The notes under the pieces were generated by a model. The model was not told the origin of the DNA. It saw only the letters and a list, made by a program, of their open reading frames with translations, and made no database searches. From positions 1 to 64,000 of the forward strand of contig CABIXM010000018.1 in assembly GCA_902362725.1 (NCBI GenBank): a stretch of DNA of 64,000 nucleotides, given 5' to 3'. Positions 45,386-53,189 of the stretch are shown here, one piece after another; the stretch's first letter is position 1; every line of letters begins with the position of its first letter. The stretch comes from Clostridiaceae bacterium. Lineage in GTDB: Bacteria > Bacillota > Clostridia > Lachnospirales > Lachnospiraceae. Made by a program: the position numbers and the translations under genes.

Positions 45386-46657
45386 ATGGCAGTTTTAAAT
45401 TTTATATCGACACAGATATTCGGAAACGCGGGCGTTCTGTTTGGTCTTATCGTACTGGCCGGACTGGTGATCCGCAAAAAATCAGTCAGTGACATTATCT
45501 CGGGAACGGTAAAAGCAATTGCAGGTTACTATGTACTCTGTGCAGGCTGCAACGTGCTGCAAGAAGCCATCAACCCGGTTGTGGCCTGGATTCAGCAGGT
45601 CATCGGAGTAGAAGGTGTACAGCCTCAGGAGTTTGTGGTACAGGGCGTTGTCATGAAGGAGTATGCGGGACAGGTTGGTCTTGCAGTTGTAATCGGCTTC
45701 ATCCTGAATATTATTCTGGCCAAGGTGACGAAGTATAAAAATATCGCGATCACCGGCCATCTGATGCTGCACTGGTCCGCATGGATCGTGGGCATGGTGG
45801 CGGCGACCAGTCTGCCCATGTGGGCGGTGGTAGTTCTCTCCGGCGTTATCTGCGGTCTGCAGTACTGGTTGTCCCCGACGATTATCGGATACTTTATGCG
45901 GAAATCCGGAAAGATGACAGACGAGTACTCCGTATACTGTCATGAAGTGACAGGTATCGCGTTTGCCAGCTGGTTTGGAAAGCTTATTGGCAATCCGGAG
46001 AAGAACTGTAAGGATATGAACCTTCCGAAATCTATTGAGTTTTTCCGCGATTCCACAGTAAGTATGGCAGTTCTGACTGCTATCGTATGGTTTATCGTGG
46101 GACTGATTGCAGGACCGGATGCAGTGCAGGCCACAGCAGGAAGCACCAACTGGATTATTTATCTGCTGCTTCTGGGCATCCAGTTCTCCGCAGGACTTGT
46201 TACCCTGCTTCTGGGTGTGCGGATGCTGATTGCGGAGCTGGTTCCGGCTTTCGAAGGTATCGCGGAGAAATTCGTACCGGGCGCTGTGCCGGGTCTGGAT
46301 TATCCTACTGTATTTGCTTTTTCACAGAACGCGGTCTTTATTGGATTTATCTTTAATGTACTGGGCGGCGTAGTTGCAACCATCGTCATGGTAGCATGCC
46401 ATATGCCGATTATCATTCTGCCTGCTATCTGGATTAACTTCTGGCAGGGCGGTATCATGGGTGTATTCGCAGACTGCTACGGCGGAAGACGAGCCGTTAT
46501 TATCACGACCTTTATTGCAGGCTTTGTATCTGCCTTCGGCTGGATGTTCATCTATCCGCTGCAGGGCGTGGCAGCAGGCTGCGGAAGCGTCTACAACTAT
46601 ACGGACAGTGCAACCTACGGCGCATTGCTGGCATGGTTGATTCATCTGATTCCGTAA
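45386..46657 (+). CDS. PTS EIIC component, ascorbate-type (SgaT/UlaA family)
   Basis: A 423-residue membrane protein with about eleven helices. The SgaT/UlaA family is recognised by IIGYFMRKSGKMTDEYSVYCHEVTGIAF, ELVPAFEGIAEKFVPGAVPGLDYPTVFAFSQNAVFIGFI and WINFWQGGIMGVFADCYGGRRAVI. The start at 45386 follows GGGGGAT; an ATG at 45320 lies inside the IIB gene. The transporters of this family import L-ascorbate and related acidic compounds; the downstream enzymes here do not match the known ula pathway. Confidence 0.9.
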   Translation: MAVLNFISTQIFGNAGVLFGLIVLAGLVIRKKSVSDIISGTVKAIAGYYVLCAGCNVLQEAINPVVAWIQQVIGVEGVQPQEFVVQGVVMKEYAGQVGLAVVIGFILNIILAKVTKYKNIAITGHLMLHWSAWIVGMVAATSLPMWAVVVLSGVICGLQYWLSPTIIGYFMRKSGKMTDEYSVYCHEVTGIAFASWFGKLIGNPEKNCKDMNLPKSIEFFRDSTVSMAVLTAIVWFIVGLIAGPDAVQATAGSTNWIIYLLLLGIQFSAGLVTLLLGVRMLIAELVPAFEGIAEKFVPGAVPGLDYPTVFAFSQNAVFIGFIFNVLGGVVATIVMVACHMPIIILPAIWINFWQGGIMGVFADCYGGRRAVIITTFIAGFVSAFGWMFIYPLQGVAAGCGSVYNYTDSATYGALLAWLIHLIP

Positions 46658-46675
46658 ACGGAGGAGACAAAAAAC

Positions 46676-47134
46676 ATGTTGTACGAACTGCTGAGCCAGA
46701 ACCTGGTAAGAGTAAATGTAAAGACAGCGGATCGGGAGGACGCCATACGGAAGGTGGGCGCCATGATGGTGGAAAACGGCTTTGTGGAGCCCTCCTATGT
46801 GGATGGCATGTGTAAAGTGGCGGCTGAGATGCCGGGCTACATCGTGATTACCGACGGTGTGGCCATGCCACACGCACGGCCTGAGTGCGGCGCAAAGAAG
46901 GTCTGCGCGGCGCTGATGACCCTGGAGAAGCCGGTTCCCTTTGGAAATGAGGCCCATGATCCAGTCAAGCTGCTGATTGCGATAGCGGCTGTGGATAACA
47001 GCTCGCATATTGATTTGATACAGAATATTGCGACGATTTTTGACTGCGAGGAAGTGGTGGAGCAGTTGAAAAATAGTAAGACAGAACAGGAAATTTTGAA
47101 AATTATCAGAGAAAATGCAGGAGGAAATGAATAA
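46676..47134 (+). CDS. PTS EIIA component, mannitol/fructose-type
   Basis: A 152-residue phosphocarrier with the active histidine H66 in GVAMPHARPECGAKKVCAAL. It would supply phosphate to the IIB protein and possibly to the PRD regulator. It is followed directly by the aldolase gene, whose start comes one base after its stop. Confidence 0.9.
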   Translation: MLYELLSQNLVRVNVKTADREDAIRKVGAMMVENGFVEPSYVDGMCKVAAEMPGYIVITDGVAMPHARPECGAKKVCAALMTLEKPVPFGNEAHDPVKLLIAIAAVDNSSHIDLIQNIATIFDCEEVVEQLKNSKTEQEILKIIRENAGGNE

Positions 47135-48016
47135 ATGTTCAGAATGAAGGGCGTTGTACCGCCGATGATTACACCATTTACCGCAGAAGGGGAGCTGGAT
47201 GTGCCGGGACTTCGGAAGCTGGTTCAGTTTCTGCGTGATCGGGTGGACGGTCTGTTTATCTGTGGCTCCTACGGAGCAGGGGCGCTGATGACGCTGGAGG
47301 AGCGGAAAACTGTGGCGGAGGTGACCATAGAAGAGGTGGCTGGTAAGATTCCGGTGGTCGTAATGGTGGGAACTACCAACAACCGGGACAGCATTGAGCT
47401 GGCAAAGCATGCGGAAAAAGCCGGAGCGGCCGCAGTGGCTGCAGTGGGTCCCTATTATTTTAAACATAATATGCTGGATGTGGAAGAATTCTATACAGAC
47501 CTCATCGAGAGCGTGCGGATTCCGGTCTATCTCTATGACAATCCGGGATTCCAGGGATATGAGATCTCCATTGAGACCGTGCAGAAGCTGAAGGCCAAGG
47601 GATTGGCCGGTGTGAAGGACGCCACCTTCGATATCCTGAAATACGCAAAGTATGAACGGCTTCTGAAGGATGAAAACTTTGATGTGGCCCTGGGCACAGA
47701 GGCCATGTGGCTTTCCGCGCGGGTGCTTGGCTGCGAGGCTTATATTCCCGGCATCGCCAACGCATTTCCGGAGATCTGCAAAAAGATGTACCAGGAGGGA
47801 ATGGAAGGGCGGTATGAAGAATGCCGTACGACTCAGTTCCAGGTCAACAAAATGCGGGATATTATGTATCTGGCGAAATCCACGCAGCTGGCTATTTACG
47901 CCATGCTGGAGATCCGGGGCATTGTAACCTGCTATCCGAGAAAGCCTTTTGTTCCGGCTTCTGAGCAGGAAAAAGAGAATATCCGGGCAGCATTAAAAGA
48001 ACAGGGGATGATCTGA
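47135..48016 (+). CDS. DapA/NAL-family aldolase
   Basis: A 293-residue class I aldolase of the dihydrodipicolinate synthase/N-acetylneuraminate lyase family. The Schiff-base lysine is K161 (GLAGVKDAT) and the catalytic tyrosine Y134 (VYLYDNPG). The first motif reads GSYGAGALMTLEER instead of GTTGE, so it lacks residues typical of DapA. That, with the PTS context, points to a catabolic 2-keto-3-deoxy-sugar-acid aldolase or dehydratase rather than lysine synthesis. The substrate is not known. Confidence 0.82.
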   Translation: MFRMKGVVPPMITPFTAEGELDVPGLRKLVQFLRDRVDGLFICGSYGAGALMTLEERKTVAEVTIEEVAGKIPVVVMVGTTNNRDSIELAKHAEKAGAAAVAAVGPYYFKHNMLDVEEFYTDLIESVRIPVYLYDNPGFQGYEISIETVQKLKAKGLAGVKDATFDILKYAKYERLLKDENFDVALGTEAMWLSARVLGCEAYIPGIANAFPEICKKMYQEGMEGRYEECRTTQFQVNKMRDIMYLAKSTQLAIYAMLEIRGIVTCYPRKPFVPASEQEKENIRAALKEQGMI

Positions 48017-48017
48017 A

Positions 48018-48644
48018 ATGAAAATTATGGATATATCGGTGGCCTTTCAGGAAGGCATGATGAAATACCCGTCGCTGCTTCCTTTTGAGAGAAAGTGGCT
48101 GAGAAGTTTTGAAAACGGCGATCAGAATCAGGTGTCCTACATCCAGTCGCCCTCCCACAATGGGACGCATCTGGATGCGCCGAGCCATTACATAAAGGGT
48201 GGCAAGACCATGGATGATATTCCGCTTGACAGATTCTATGGAACCTGTCAGGTGATCGAAATTCCGGCGGATCAGAAGGCAGTAACCAGAGAGTTTCTGA
48301 AAGGAGTTTCTTTGCAGGCAGATAAAGTCCTTTTGAAGACTACAAACTGCATTTCCAGGATGGAAGAGTTTGCGGAGGATTATGTATATCTGGATGCGGA
48401 CGGAGCGAAATATCTGGTGGAACAGGGTGTCCGGCTGGTAGGCGTGGATTATGTGAGTGTGGACGCGAGGGTAGCGCCGGAGAAGCCCACTCACCATATG
48501 CTTCTGGAAAATGAGGTTATCATACTGGAATGCGCAAATCTGAAGGATGTGGAGCCGGGAATCTATACGCTGGCCGCGTTCCCGCTCAAGGTAACCGGCG
48601 CAGAGGGCGCGTTTTGCAGAGCGATATTGATGCAGGAGGAATAA
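48018..48644 (+). CDS. Cyclase family protein (PF04199), lactonase/amidase-like
   Basis: A 208-residue metal-dependent hydrolase. The motif S-H-N-G-T-H-L-D-A-P-S-H-Y gives H47, H51, D53 and H57 as metal ligands and catalytic residues. It has the length of kynurenine formamidase but sits in a sugar-acid-type operon, so opening of a lactone or cyclic product is more likely. It is a shorter cousin of the cyclase-family protein at 9074-9844. It starts one base after the aldolase stop. Confidence 0.8.
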   Translation: MKIMDISVAFQEGMMKYPSLLPFERKWLRSFENGDQNQVSYIQSPSHNGTHLDAPSHYIKGGKTMDDIPLDRFYGTCQVIEIPADQKAVTREFLKGVSLQADKVLLKTTNCISRMEEFAEDYVYLDADGAKYLVEQGVRLVGVDYVSVDARVAPEKPTHHMLLENEVIILECANLKDVEPGIYTLAAFPLKVTGAEGAFCRAILMQEE

Positions 48645-48652
48645 AGACAGAT

Positions 48653-49522
48653 ATGAGAGTAGTTGTATTTGGCGCCACAGGTCTGTGTGGAGAAGAAATT
48701 GCGGATGTATTTGAGACCAGACATGAAGTTATCCGTTTTAAAGGACACAGGGACGGCGATATTTCCAATTTATTTGAGATACAGAAAAAACTGGAGCCCA
48801 TGAAGCCGGATCTGATTATCAACGCGACCGGCTACCGCCATCCAGATAACTGCAAAAAGAACCGGGATATCGCAGTGCGGATCAATACGCTGGGACCGAA
48901 AAACCTGGCGCTGCTGGCCGAAAAAATGGGCTGTGATTTTATGCAGATAAGTTCTGATTCCGTGTTCAGCGGAGATACCAAGTGGCCTTATTCGGAATTT
49001 GATATTCCGGATCCCAACAATATCTATGGACAGACCAAGTATCTGGCGGAGAGAGCGATCGCGGCCGTGTGCAGGCATCACTACATTATCCGGGTTCCCA
49101 TGCTGTTCGGCTTTAAGGGAAAACCAGAGGAAAATCTGATGTTCCAGACTTGGGAAAATATGAAAAATCATGTGCGGATGGACGCGGCCACAGATCAGAT
49201 CTGCAATCCCACCTATACTAAGGATGCGGCAGAGTGCATGATGAAGGTGGCAGAATCCGGCATGTACGGTACCTATCACATCAGCAATGAGGGGCTGGGT
49301 TCCCGTTATGACCTACTGTGCGAATTCGCGCGGATTGCGGGACTTCCCCATGATGACATTCTGACCTCCAATTCAGAAGTAAAGTATGACAAGCGGTCTA
49401 CATACACGGCATTCAATGCCATTGCCTTTAAGGGCACGTTCGGGGTCGAACTGGAGGAATGGCACACGGCGATTCGGAGGATGTACAGAGATTATGAAGA
49501 ATACAAAAAGAACGGTCATTGA
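48653..49522 (+). CDS. SDR/RmlD-like NAD(P)-dependent reductase
   Basis: A 289-residue extended short-chain dehydrogenase. The Rossmann motif is GATGLCGEEI (residues 7-16) and the catalytic pair appears as YGQTKYLAER; SSDSVFSGD replaces the SSDYVFDG of RmlD. RmlD-type enzymes reduce dTDP-4-keto-rhamnose, but no dTDP-sugar genes are near, so a ketone reduction in the sugar-acid route is likelier. The start at 48653 follows AGGAGGA; an earlier ATG at 48530 lies inside the cyclase gene. Confidence 0.8.
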   Translation: MRVVVFGATGLCGEEIADVFETRHEVIRFKGHRDGDISNLFEIQKKLEPMKPDLIINATGYRHPDNCKKNRDIAVRINTLGPKNLALLAEKMGCDFMQISSDSVFSGDTKWPYSEFDIPDPNNIYGQTKYLAERAIAAVCRHHYIIRVPMLFGFKGKPEENLMFQTWENMKNHVRMDAATDQICNPTYTKDAAECMMKVAESGMYGTYHISNEGLGSRYDLLCEFARIAGLPHDDILTSNSEVKYDKRSTYTAFNAIAFKGTFGVELEEWHTAIRRMYRDYEEYKKNGH

Positions 49523-49895
49523 AGTACAGTCGGACGCTAGAACTGGATTTTATGACGCGACAGAAGCGATCGCAGCCTGGGCGTCCGGGCAGAAAGGCAG
49601 CCTGTTGCATCTGTTCCTGCCGCACACTACGGCAGCCCTGGTGATCAGCGATAAGATGGACACGGTATCCAGAGATGTGGATATGCTCCTGGGAACGATT
49701 TTTCCGGAAAAGGGATCTTACGTGCATCGCTCGCCGAATTCTGATGCCCATGCAAAATCTGTGGTCTGCGGCTGTGAGCTGACGATTCCGCTGGAAGAGG
49801 GAAGGCTACTGCTTGGAGAGTGGCAGAGAGTTTTCGTGGTGGAGGGCGACGGCCCGGGAAAGACCAGAAAAATTATTTGCACCATAACAGAATAA
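49494..49895 (+). CDS. YjbQ family protein (UPF0047)
   Basis: A 133-residue protein of the YjbQ/UPF0047 family. The conserved HTTAALVI (H44) and the H-x(n)-NSDAHAKS block with GEWQRVFVVEGDGPGKTRKI are present. Members complement thiamine-phosphate synthase weakly, but their true role is unclear. The ATG lies 29 nt inside the preceding gene, which couples translation, so a link with the operon's chemistry is likely. A terminator starts right at its stop. Confidence 0.83.
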   Translation: MKNTKRTVIEVQSDARTGFYDATEAIAAWASGQKGSLLHLFLPHTTAALVISDKMDTVSRDVDMLLGTIFPEKGSYVHRSPNSDAHAKSVVCGCELTIPLEEGRLLLGEWQRVFVVEGDGPGKTRKIICTITE

Positions 49896-49941
49896 AAAGA
49901 AAGCACGAAGCGGAGAAAGAACCGTTTCGTGCTTTCTTTTT
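49894..49941 (+). terminator. Terminator of the ascorbate-type PTS operon
   Basis: Arms 49894-49913 and 49922-49941 pair over 20 bp with one G-U pair around an 8-nt loop. A- and T-tracts at both ends make it work in either direction. Confidence 0.92.
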
Positions 49942-50077
49942 ATGGAATAGGAAATTCCGATAGAATTCCCTATTCCATAAAAGCAAGCAGAGCTTGCAAA
50001 GATGCGCACTTGGCGCAATGGTAGATGGTTGCTGAAGCAACCGCGCCTTGGCGCGAGAATGTGTCAATGAGACATTC
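49942..50077. repeat. Array of six consecutive hairpins
   Basis: Six stem-loops stand almost end to end: 49942-49978 (16-bp arms, one mismatch), 49983-49997 (GCAAGC/GCTTGC), 50003-50017 (TGCGC/GCGCA), 50027-50042 (GGTTGC/GCAACC), 50043-50054 (GCGCC/GGCGC) and 50057-50077 (GAATGT/ACATTC). No open reading frame uses the region. It has no tRNA fold. It lies between convergent genes and may be a modular intergenic repeat or a structured RNA. Confidence 0.7.
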
Positions 50078-50081
50078 TTTC

Positions 50082-50561
50082 TTATTCCGGATATACCAGC
50101 CGCTCCTCTTTGATATCATAGAGCACATTTTCCAGATATTTTTTTGCCAGGTACTTCGCCATCGGCAGATTCATATCCAGATAATTGCCGCAGTCTTTTG
50201 CGCTGGCGCCGGGAACGTCGCCCTCGAAATCCCGGATGAATTCCCACATTTCGATCATCAGCGGAACGATATCCTTCGACTCATAATCACCGGTCAGCAG
50301 GAGATAAAAACCGGTACGGCAGCCCATAGGTCCGAAGTAGACCGTTTTGGAGCCGTAGTCCTTGTGATTACGTAAGAAGGTAGCGGCCAGATGTTCAATG
50401 GTGTGCATCTCAGCAGTGTTCATGACCGGCTCCTCGTTGGGGCTGGTGAGGCGCAGATCAAAGGTAGTAACGACGGTTCCGCCCACCGGATCCTTTCGTG
50501 ACACATAGACGCCGGGCTGAAGCAGCAAATGATTGATGGTAAAACTTGTTATTTTCTCCAT
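50082..50561 (-). CDS. luxS: S-ribosylhomocysteine lyase (LuxS)
   Basis: A 159-residue metalloenzyme that cleaves S-ribosylhomocysteine to homocysteine and the AI-2 precursor DPD. The metal ligands are H53 and H57 in EMHTIEHLAA and C124 in AKDCGNY; C81 in GPMGCRTGF is the catalytic cysteine. The start at 50561 follows AAGGGAAA and yields the usual length; the open frame upstream is not conserved. It stands as a single gene on the - strand. Confidence 0.96.
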   Translation of the reverse strand: MEKITSFTINHLLLQPGVYVSRKDPVGGTVVTTFDLRLTSPNEEPVMNTAEMHTIEHLAATFLRNHKDYGSKTVYFGPMGCRTGFYLLLTGDYESKDIVPLMIEMWEFIRDFEGDVPGASAKDCGNYLDMNLPMAKYLAKKYLENVLYDIKEERLVYPE

Positions 50562-50657
50562 AAAAAACAGATTTCCCTTCGTATTTTTTGTTAAAATGTG
50601 ATATAATATAATAAATACATGTTTCAGTATATCACAGAAGCCAAGAAAAGAAAAGGG

Positions 50658-51572
50658 ATGCATGCTTTGAGAAGAATAAGAGAGAGAGACTGGCTGCAGG
50701 CAGGAGTCCTGCTTCTGGTATCAGCCCTGCTGATAGGCTGTCTGCTGGGTTTTGATCATCATGAAGCGGAGCGGGCAGACACAGCAGTGGCAACAGGCGT
50801 AGCGGAAAAACAGAGGGTGTCGGCCGATGAACTTAAGGTGACGTTTTTTGATGTGGAGAAAAGCGATGCCATTCTGATAGAGCAGGCGGACTTTCGGATG
50901 CTGGTGGATACCAGCTTTGATGATCGGGCAGATGTGATCCTGGATTATTTTTCAGAGCATGGAATTGACACACTGGATTACCTGATTATTACCCATTTTG
51001 ATAAGGATCATGTGGGCGGGGCGGATAAAATTCTGGATGCGGTCAAGGTAAAGCGTGTGCTGGAGCCGGACTATACGGTAGATAAGAAGCAGTACAGGGA
51101 ATACCGGGAAGCGATGATGCGGAACGGAATTGTGCCCTTGAGCGTGACGGCTGTGGAGCACAGAAAACTGGGCAAGGCGTCCTTTGCGATCTATCCGCCG
51201 GAACAGAAGCAGTATAGCGGAAATGATAACGATATGTCCCTGGTGATAAGCCTTCGGTATGGTAGCCAGAGCTTCCTGCTGACCGGAGACAGTGAAATGG
51301 AGCGGATAGCAGAGTTGCTTACGGAGCCGGAGCTGAATCTGAAGCATACGGTTCTGAAGGTGCCGCACCACGGTATTAAAGAGAAAAATTCAGCTGCGTT
51401 TCTGGAACAGGTTCACCCGGAGACAGCTGTGATTACCTGTAAGAATGAGTGGTACGTGTCAAGGTCTGTGAAAAAGACCCTGCTTTGCATGGACGCGGAT
51501 CTCTATCTGACCTGTCATGGGACGGTGACCTGTATCACAGACGGAAACACGATGGAGATTCTCCAAGAATGA
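50658..51572 (+). CDS. ComEC/Rec2 C-terminal-like MBL-fold hydrolase, membrane-anchored
   Basis: A protein of about 304 residues. After a short basic start it has a hydrophobic segment (WLQAGVLLLVSALLIGCLLGF) with a possible lipobox (LIGC), so it is exported and anchored. The rest is a metallo-beta-lactamase fold as in the C-terminal domain of ComEC: ITHFDKDHVGG instead of the usual HxHxDH, LLTGDSE and VPHHGIKEKN. The first metal histidine is replaced by phenylalanine context (HFDKDH). The exact start is uncertain between ATG 50658 and TTG 50667. A role with extracellular nucleic acid or phosphodiesters is likely but unproved. Confidence 0.8.
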   Translation: MHALRRIRERDWLQAGVLLLVSALLIGCLLGFDHHEAERADTAVATGVAEKQRVSADELKVTFFDVEKSDAILIEQADFRMLVDTSFDDRADVILDYFSEHGIDTLDYLIITHFDKDHVGGADKILDAVKVKRVLEPDYTVDKKQYREYREAMMRNGIVPLSVTAVEHRKLGKASFAIYPPEQKQYSGNDNDMSLVISLRYGSQSFLLTGDSEMERIAELLTEPELNLKHTVLKVPHHGIKEKNSAAFLEQVHPETAVITCKNEWYVSRSVKKTLLCMDADLYLTCHGTVTCITDGNTMEILQE

Positions 51573-51590
51573 TATTTTGGCTTGAAAAAT

Positions 51591-51637
51591 GGGCGGGATA
51601 CGATTACAATGGTAAATAGCGTATCTGCGCCCTTTTT
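51591..51637 (+). terminator. Terminator of the MBL-fold hydrolase gene
   Basis: GGGCG and GATACG (51591-51602) pair with CGTATC and GCGCCC (51620-51632), with a small bulge, followed by five T. Confidence 0.8.
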
Positions 51638-51709
51638 GTATAACAGGAAAATCCTGTTATACAAAATTTTATCGCACTGCGGCGGAGAATCCTGCAAAGC
51701 AGGATTCTC
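51636..51709. repeat. Two perfect hairpins flanking the TTATCGCACTGCG motif
   Basis: TTGTATAACAGGA (51636-51648) pairs with 51652-51664, and GAGAATCCTGC (51685-51695) pairs with 51699-51709, both with AAA loops. Between them lies TTATCGCACTGCG (51669-51681), found again exactly at 60521-60533. The unit looks like a dispersed intergenic repeat. Confidence 0.65.
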
Positions 51710-51739
51710 ATACAGACATTTAACGAGGAGGAAATGAAA

Positions 51740-52186
51740 ATGAGTAAAATTGATGAAATCCGTGCCGAGATGGTAAAGGCAATGAAGAACAAGGACAAAG
51801 ACAGAAAAGAGACGCTGTCCATGCTGCTTGCGGCTCTGAAGAATAAAGCGATTGACAAGCGCGCAGATCTGACTCCGGAGGAGGAGTTTGAGGTGGTTAA
51901 GAAAGAGATAAAGCAGACGAAGGAAACCATGGATCTGGCGCCTGCAGACCGTACTGATATCATCGATCAGTGCAAGGCCCGTCTGGCTGTACTTTCTGAG
52001 TTCGCGCCCGAGGAGATGAGCGAGGACGCTATCCGCGCTGTCATTCAGGAGGTACTCACAGGTCTTGGTATTGAGAAGCCCACCGGTAAAGATAAGGGTA
52101 AGATTATGAAGGAGCTGATGCCGAAGGTAAAGGGCAAGGCGGACGGTTCCTTGGTGAACAAAATCGTGGGAGAAATGCTGGCATAG
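51740..52186 (+). CDS. yqeY: GatB/YqeY domain protein
   Basis: A 148-residue helical protein homologous to the tail domain of GatB, which binds tRNA in the amidotransferase. It carries the family stretches MKNKDKDRKETLSMLLAALKNKAID, LAPADRTDIIDQCKARLAVLSEFAPEEM and GKDKGKIMKELMPKVKGKADGSLVNKIV. The free-standing role is not settled. GAGGAGG at 51725-51731 favours ATG 51740 over 51734. Confidence 0.92.
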   Translation: MSKIDEIRAEMVKAMKNKDKDRKETLSMLLAALKNKAIDKRADLTPEEEFEVVKKEIKQTKETMDLAPADRTDIIDQCKARLAVLSEFAPEEMSEDAIRAVIQEVLTGLGIEKPTGKDKGKIMKELMPKVKGKADGSLVNKIVGEMLA

Positions 52187-52197
52187 GATAAGACAAG

Positions 52198-53097
52198 ATG
52201 AAAAAGATACAGATCCAACATTCACTGCTGCTGCTTCTGACGGCAGTAATCTGGGGAACTGCTTTTGTGGCGCAGAGCGTCGGTATGGATTATGTGGGGC
52301 CCTTTACCTTTTTGTGTACCCGCTCCCTGATCGGCGGAGTGGCGCTTTTGCCGGTGATAGCCTTTATGGATCGGCAGAAGAGTAAAGAAGCACGGCTGGA
52401 GGAGAAAAAGCCGGAGAATAAAAAGATCCTGATTAAGGGCGGTATTCTCTGCGGCCTGGCCCTCTGCTTTGCCAGTGCCTTTCAGCAGTATGGTCTCCTG
52501 TTTACGACTGTGGGAAAGGCCGGATTTATTACAGCCTGCTACATCGTGCTGGTGCCCATCGCGGGGCTTTTCTTTGGAAAGCGCTGCGGCATCAATGTAT
52601 GGATTGGCGTGATTCTGGCTGTGGGTGGACTTTACTGTCTCTGTATTACAGAGACTTTGCAGATTGGAACCGGAGATATTCTGGTGTTTATCTGCGCGTT
52701 CCTGTTTGCGGCACATATTCTGATCATTGATCATTTTACGCCCTATGTGGACGGTGTGAAGATGTCCTGCATTCAGTTCTTTGTCTGCGGCATCGCGGCC
52801 GGCGTCGGGATGCTGGTGCTGGAACAGCCGAATTTTTCGGATATTCTGATGGCTTGGCAGTCCATTCTCTACGCGGGACTTCTGTCCAGCGGCGTGGGCT
52901 ATACCCTGCAGATCGTGGGTCAGAAGGACCTGAATCCGACCGTGGCTTCCCTGATTATGAGCCTGGAGTCGGTGGTATCGGTGCTGGCGGGACTTGTGAT
53001 TCTGCATCAGACCTTAAGCGGCCGCGAGGTACTTGGCTGCGTCCTGATGTTCGCGGCGATTGTGCTGGCGCAGCTGCCCGGGAAGGGAAAAGTGTAA
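52198..53097 (+). CDS. EamA/RhaT family transporter (drug/metabolite transporter)
   Basis: A 299-residue membrane protein with ten predicted helices in two EamA repeats (residues 8-145 and 155-290). The first repeat opens with LLLLTAVIWGTAFVAQSVGMDYVGPFTFLCTRSLIG, the hallmark of the family. Substrate is unknown; relatives export amino acids, nucleosides or drugs. It follows yqeY by 11 nt with only a weak ribosome binding site, so it may depend on coupled translation. Confidence 0.88.
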   Translation: MKKIQIQHSLLLLLTAVIWGTAFVAQSVGMDYVGPFTFLCTRSLIGGVALLPVIAFMDRQKSKEARLEEKKPENKKILIKGGILCGLALCFASAFQQYGLLFTTVGKAGFITACYIVLVPIAGLFFGKRCGINVWIGVILAVGGLYCLCITETLQIGTGDILVFICAFLFAAHILIIDHFTPYVDGVKMSCIQFFVCGIAAGVGMLVLEQPNFSDILMAWQSILYAGLLSSGVGYTLQIVGQKDLNPTVASLIMSLESVVSVLAGLVILHQTLSGREVLGCVLMFAAIVLAQLPGKGKV

Positions 53098-53133
53098 CGC
53101 TTTGTTAAGGGCAGGTTAAGCTTCCGTTAATTG

Positions 53134-53174
53134 TACCGCAAACCTATTGCGGTATCAGAAATAGTAAATATAAT
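53134..53174 (+). promoter_or_regulatory. rimO promoter overlapped by an inverted repeat
   Basis: TTGCGG (53147-53152), 16-bp spacer, TATAAT (53169-53174). TACCGCAA (53134-53141) and TTGCGGTA (53147-53154) form an 8-bp inverted repeat that covers the -35 box, either an operator or a hairpin. Confidence 0.5.
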
Positions 53175-53189
53175 GAAAGAGATTGATTT

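Noticed and set aside
49983..50077. Possible tRNA or tmRNA from the run of hairpins
   Set aside because: No acceptor stem closing the set, no T-loop (GTTCRA) and no anticodon arm of proper geometry.
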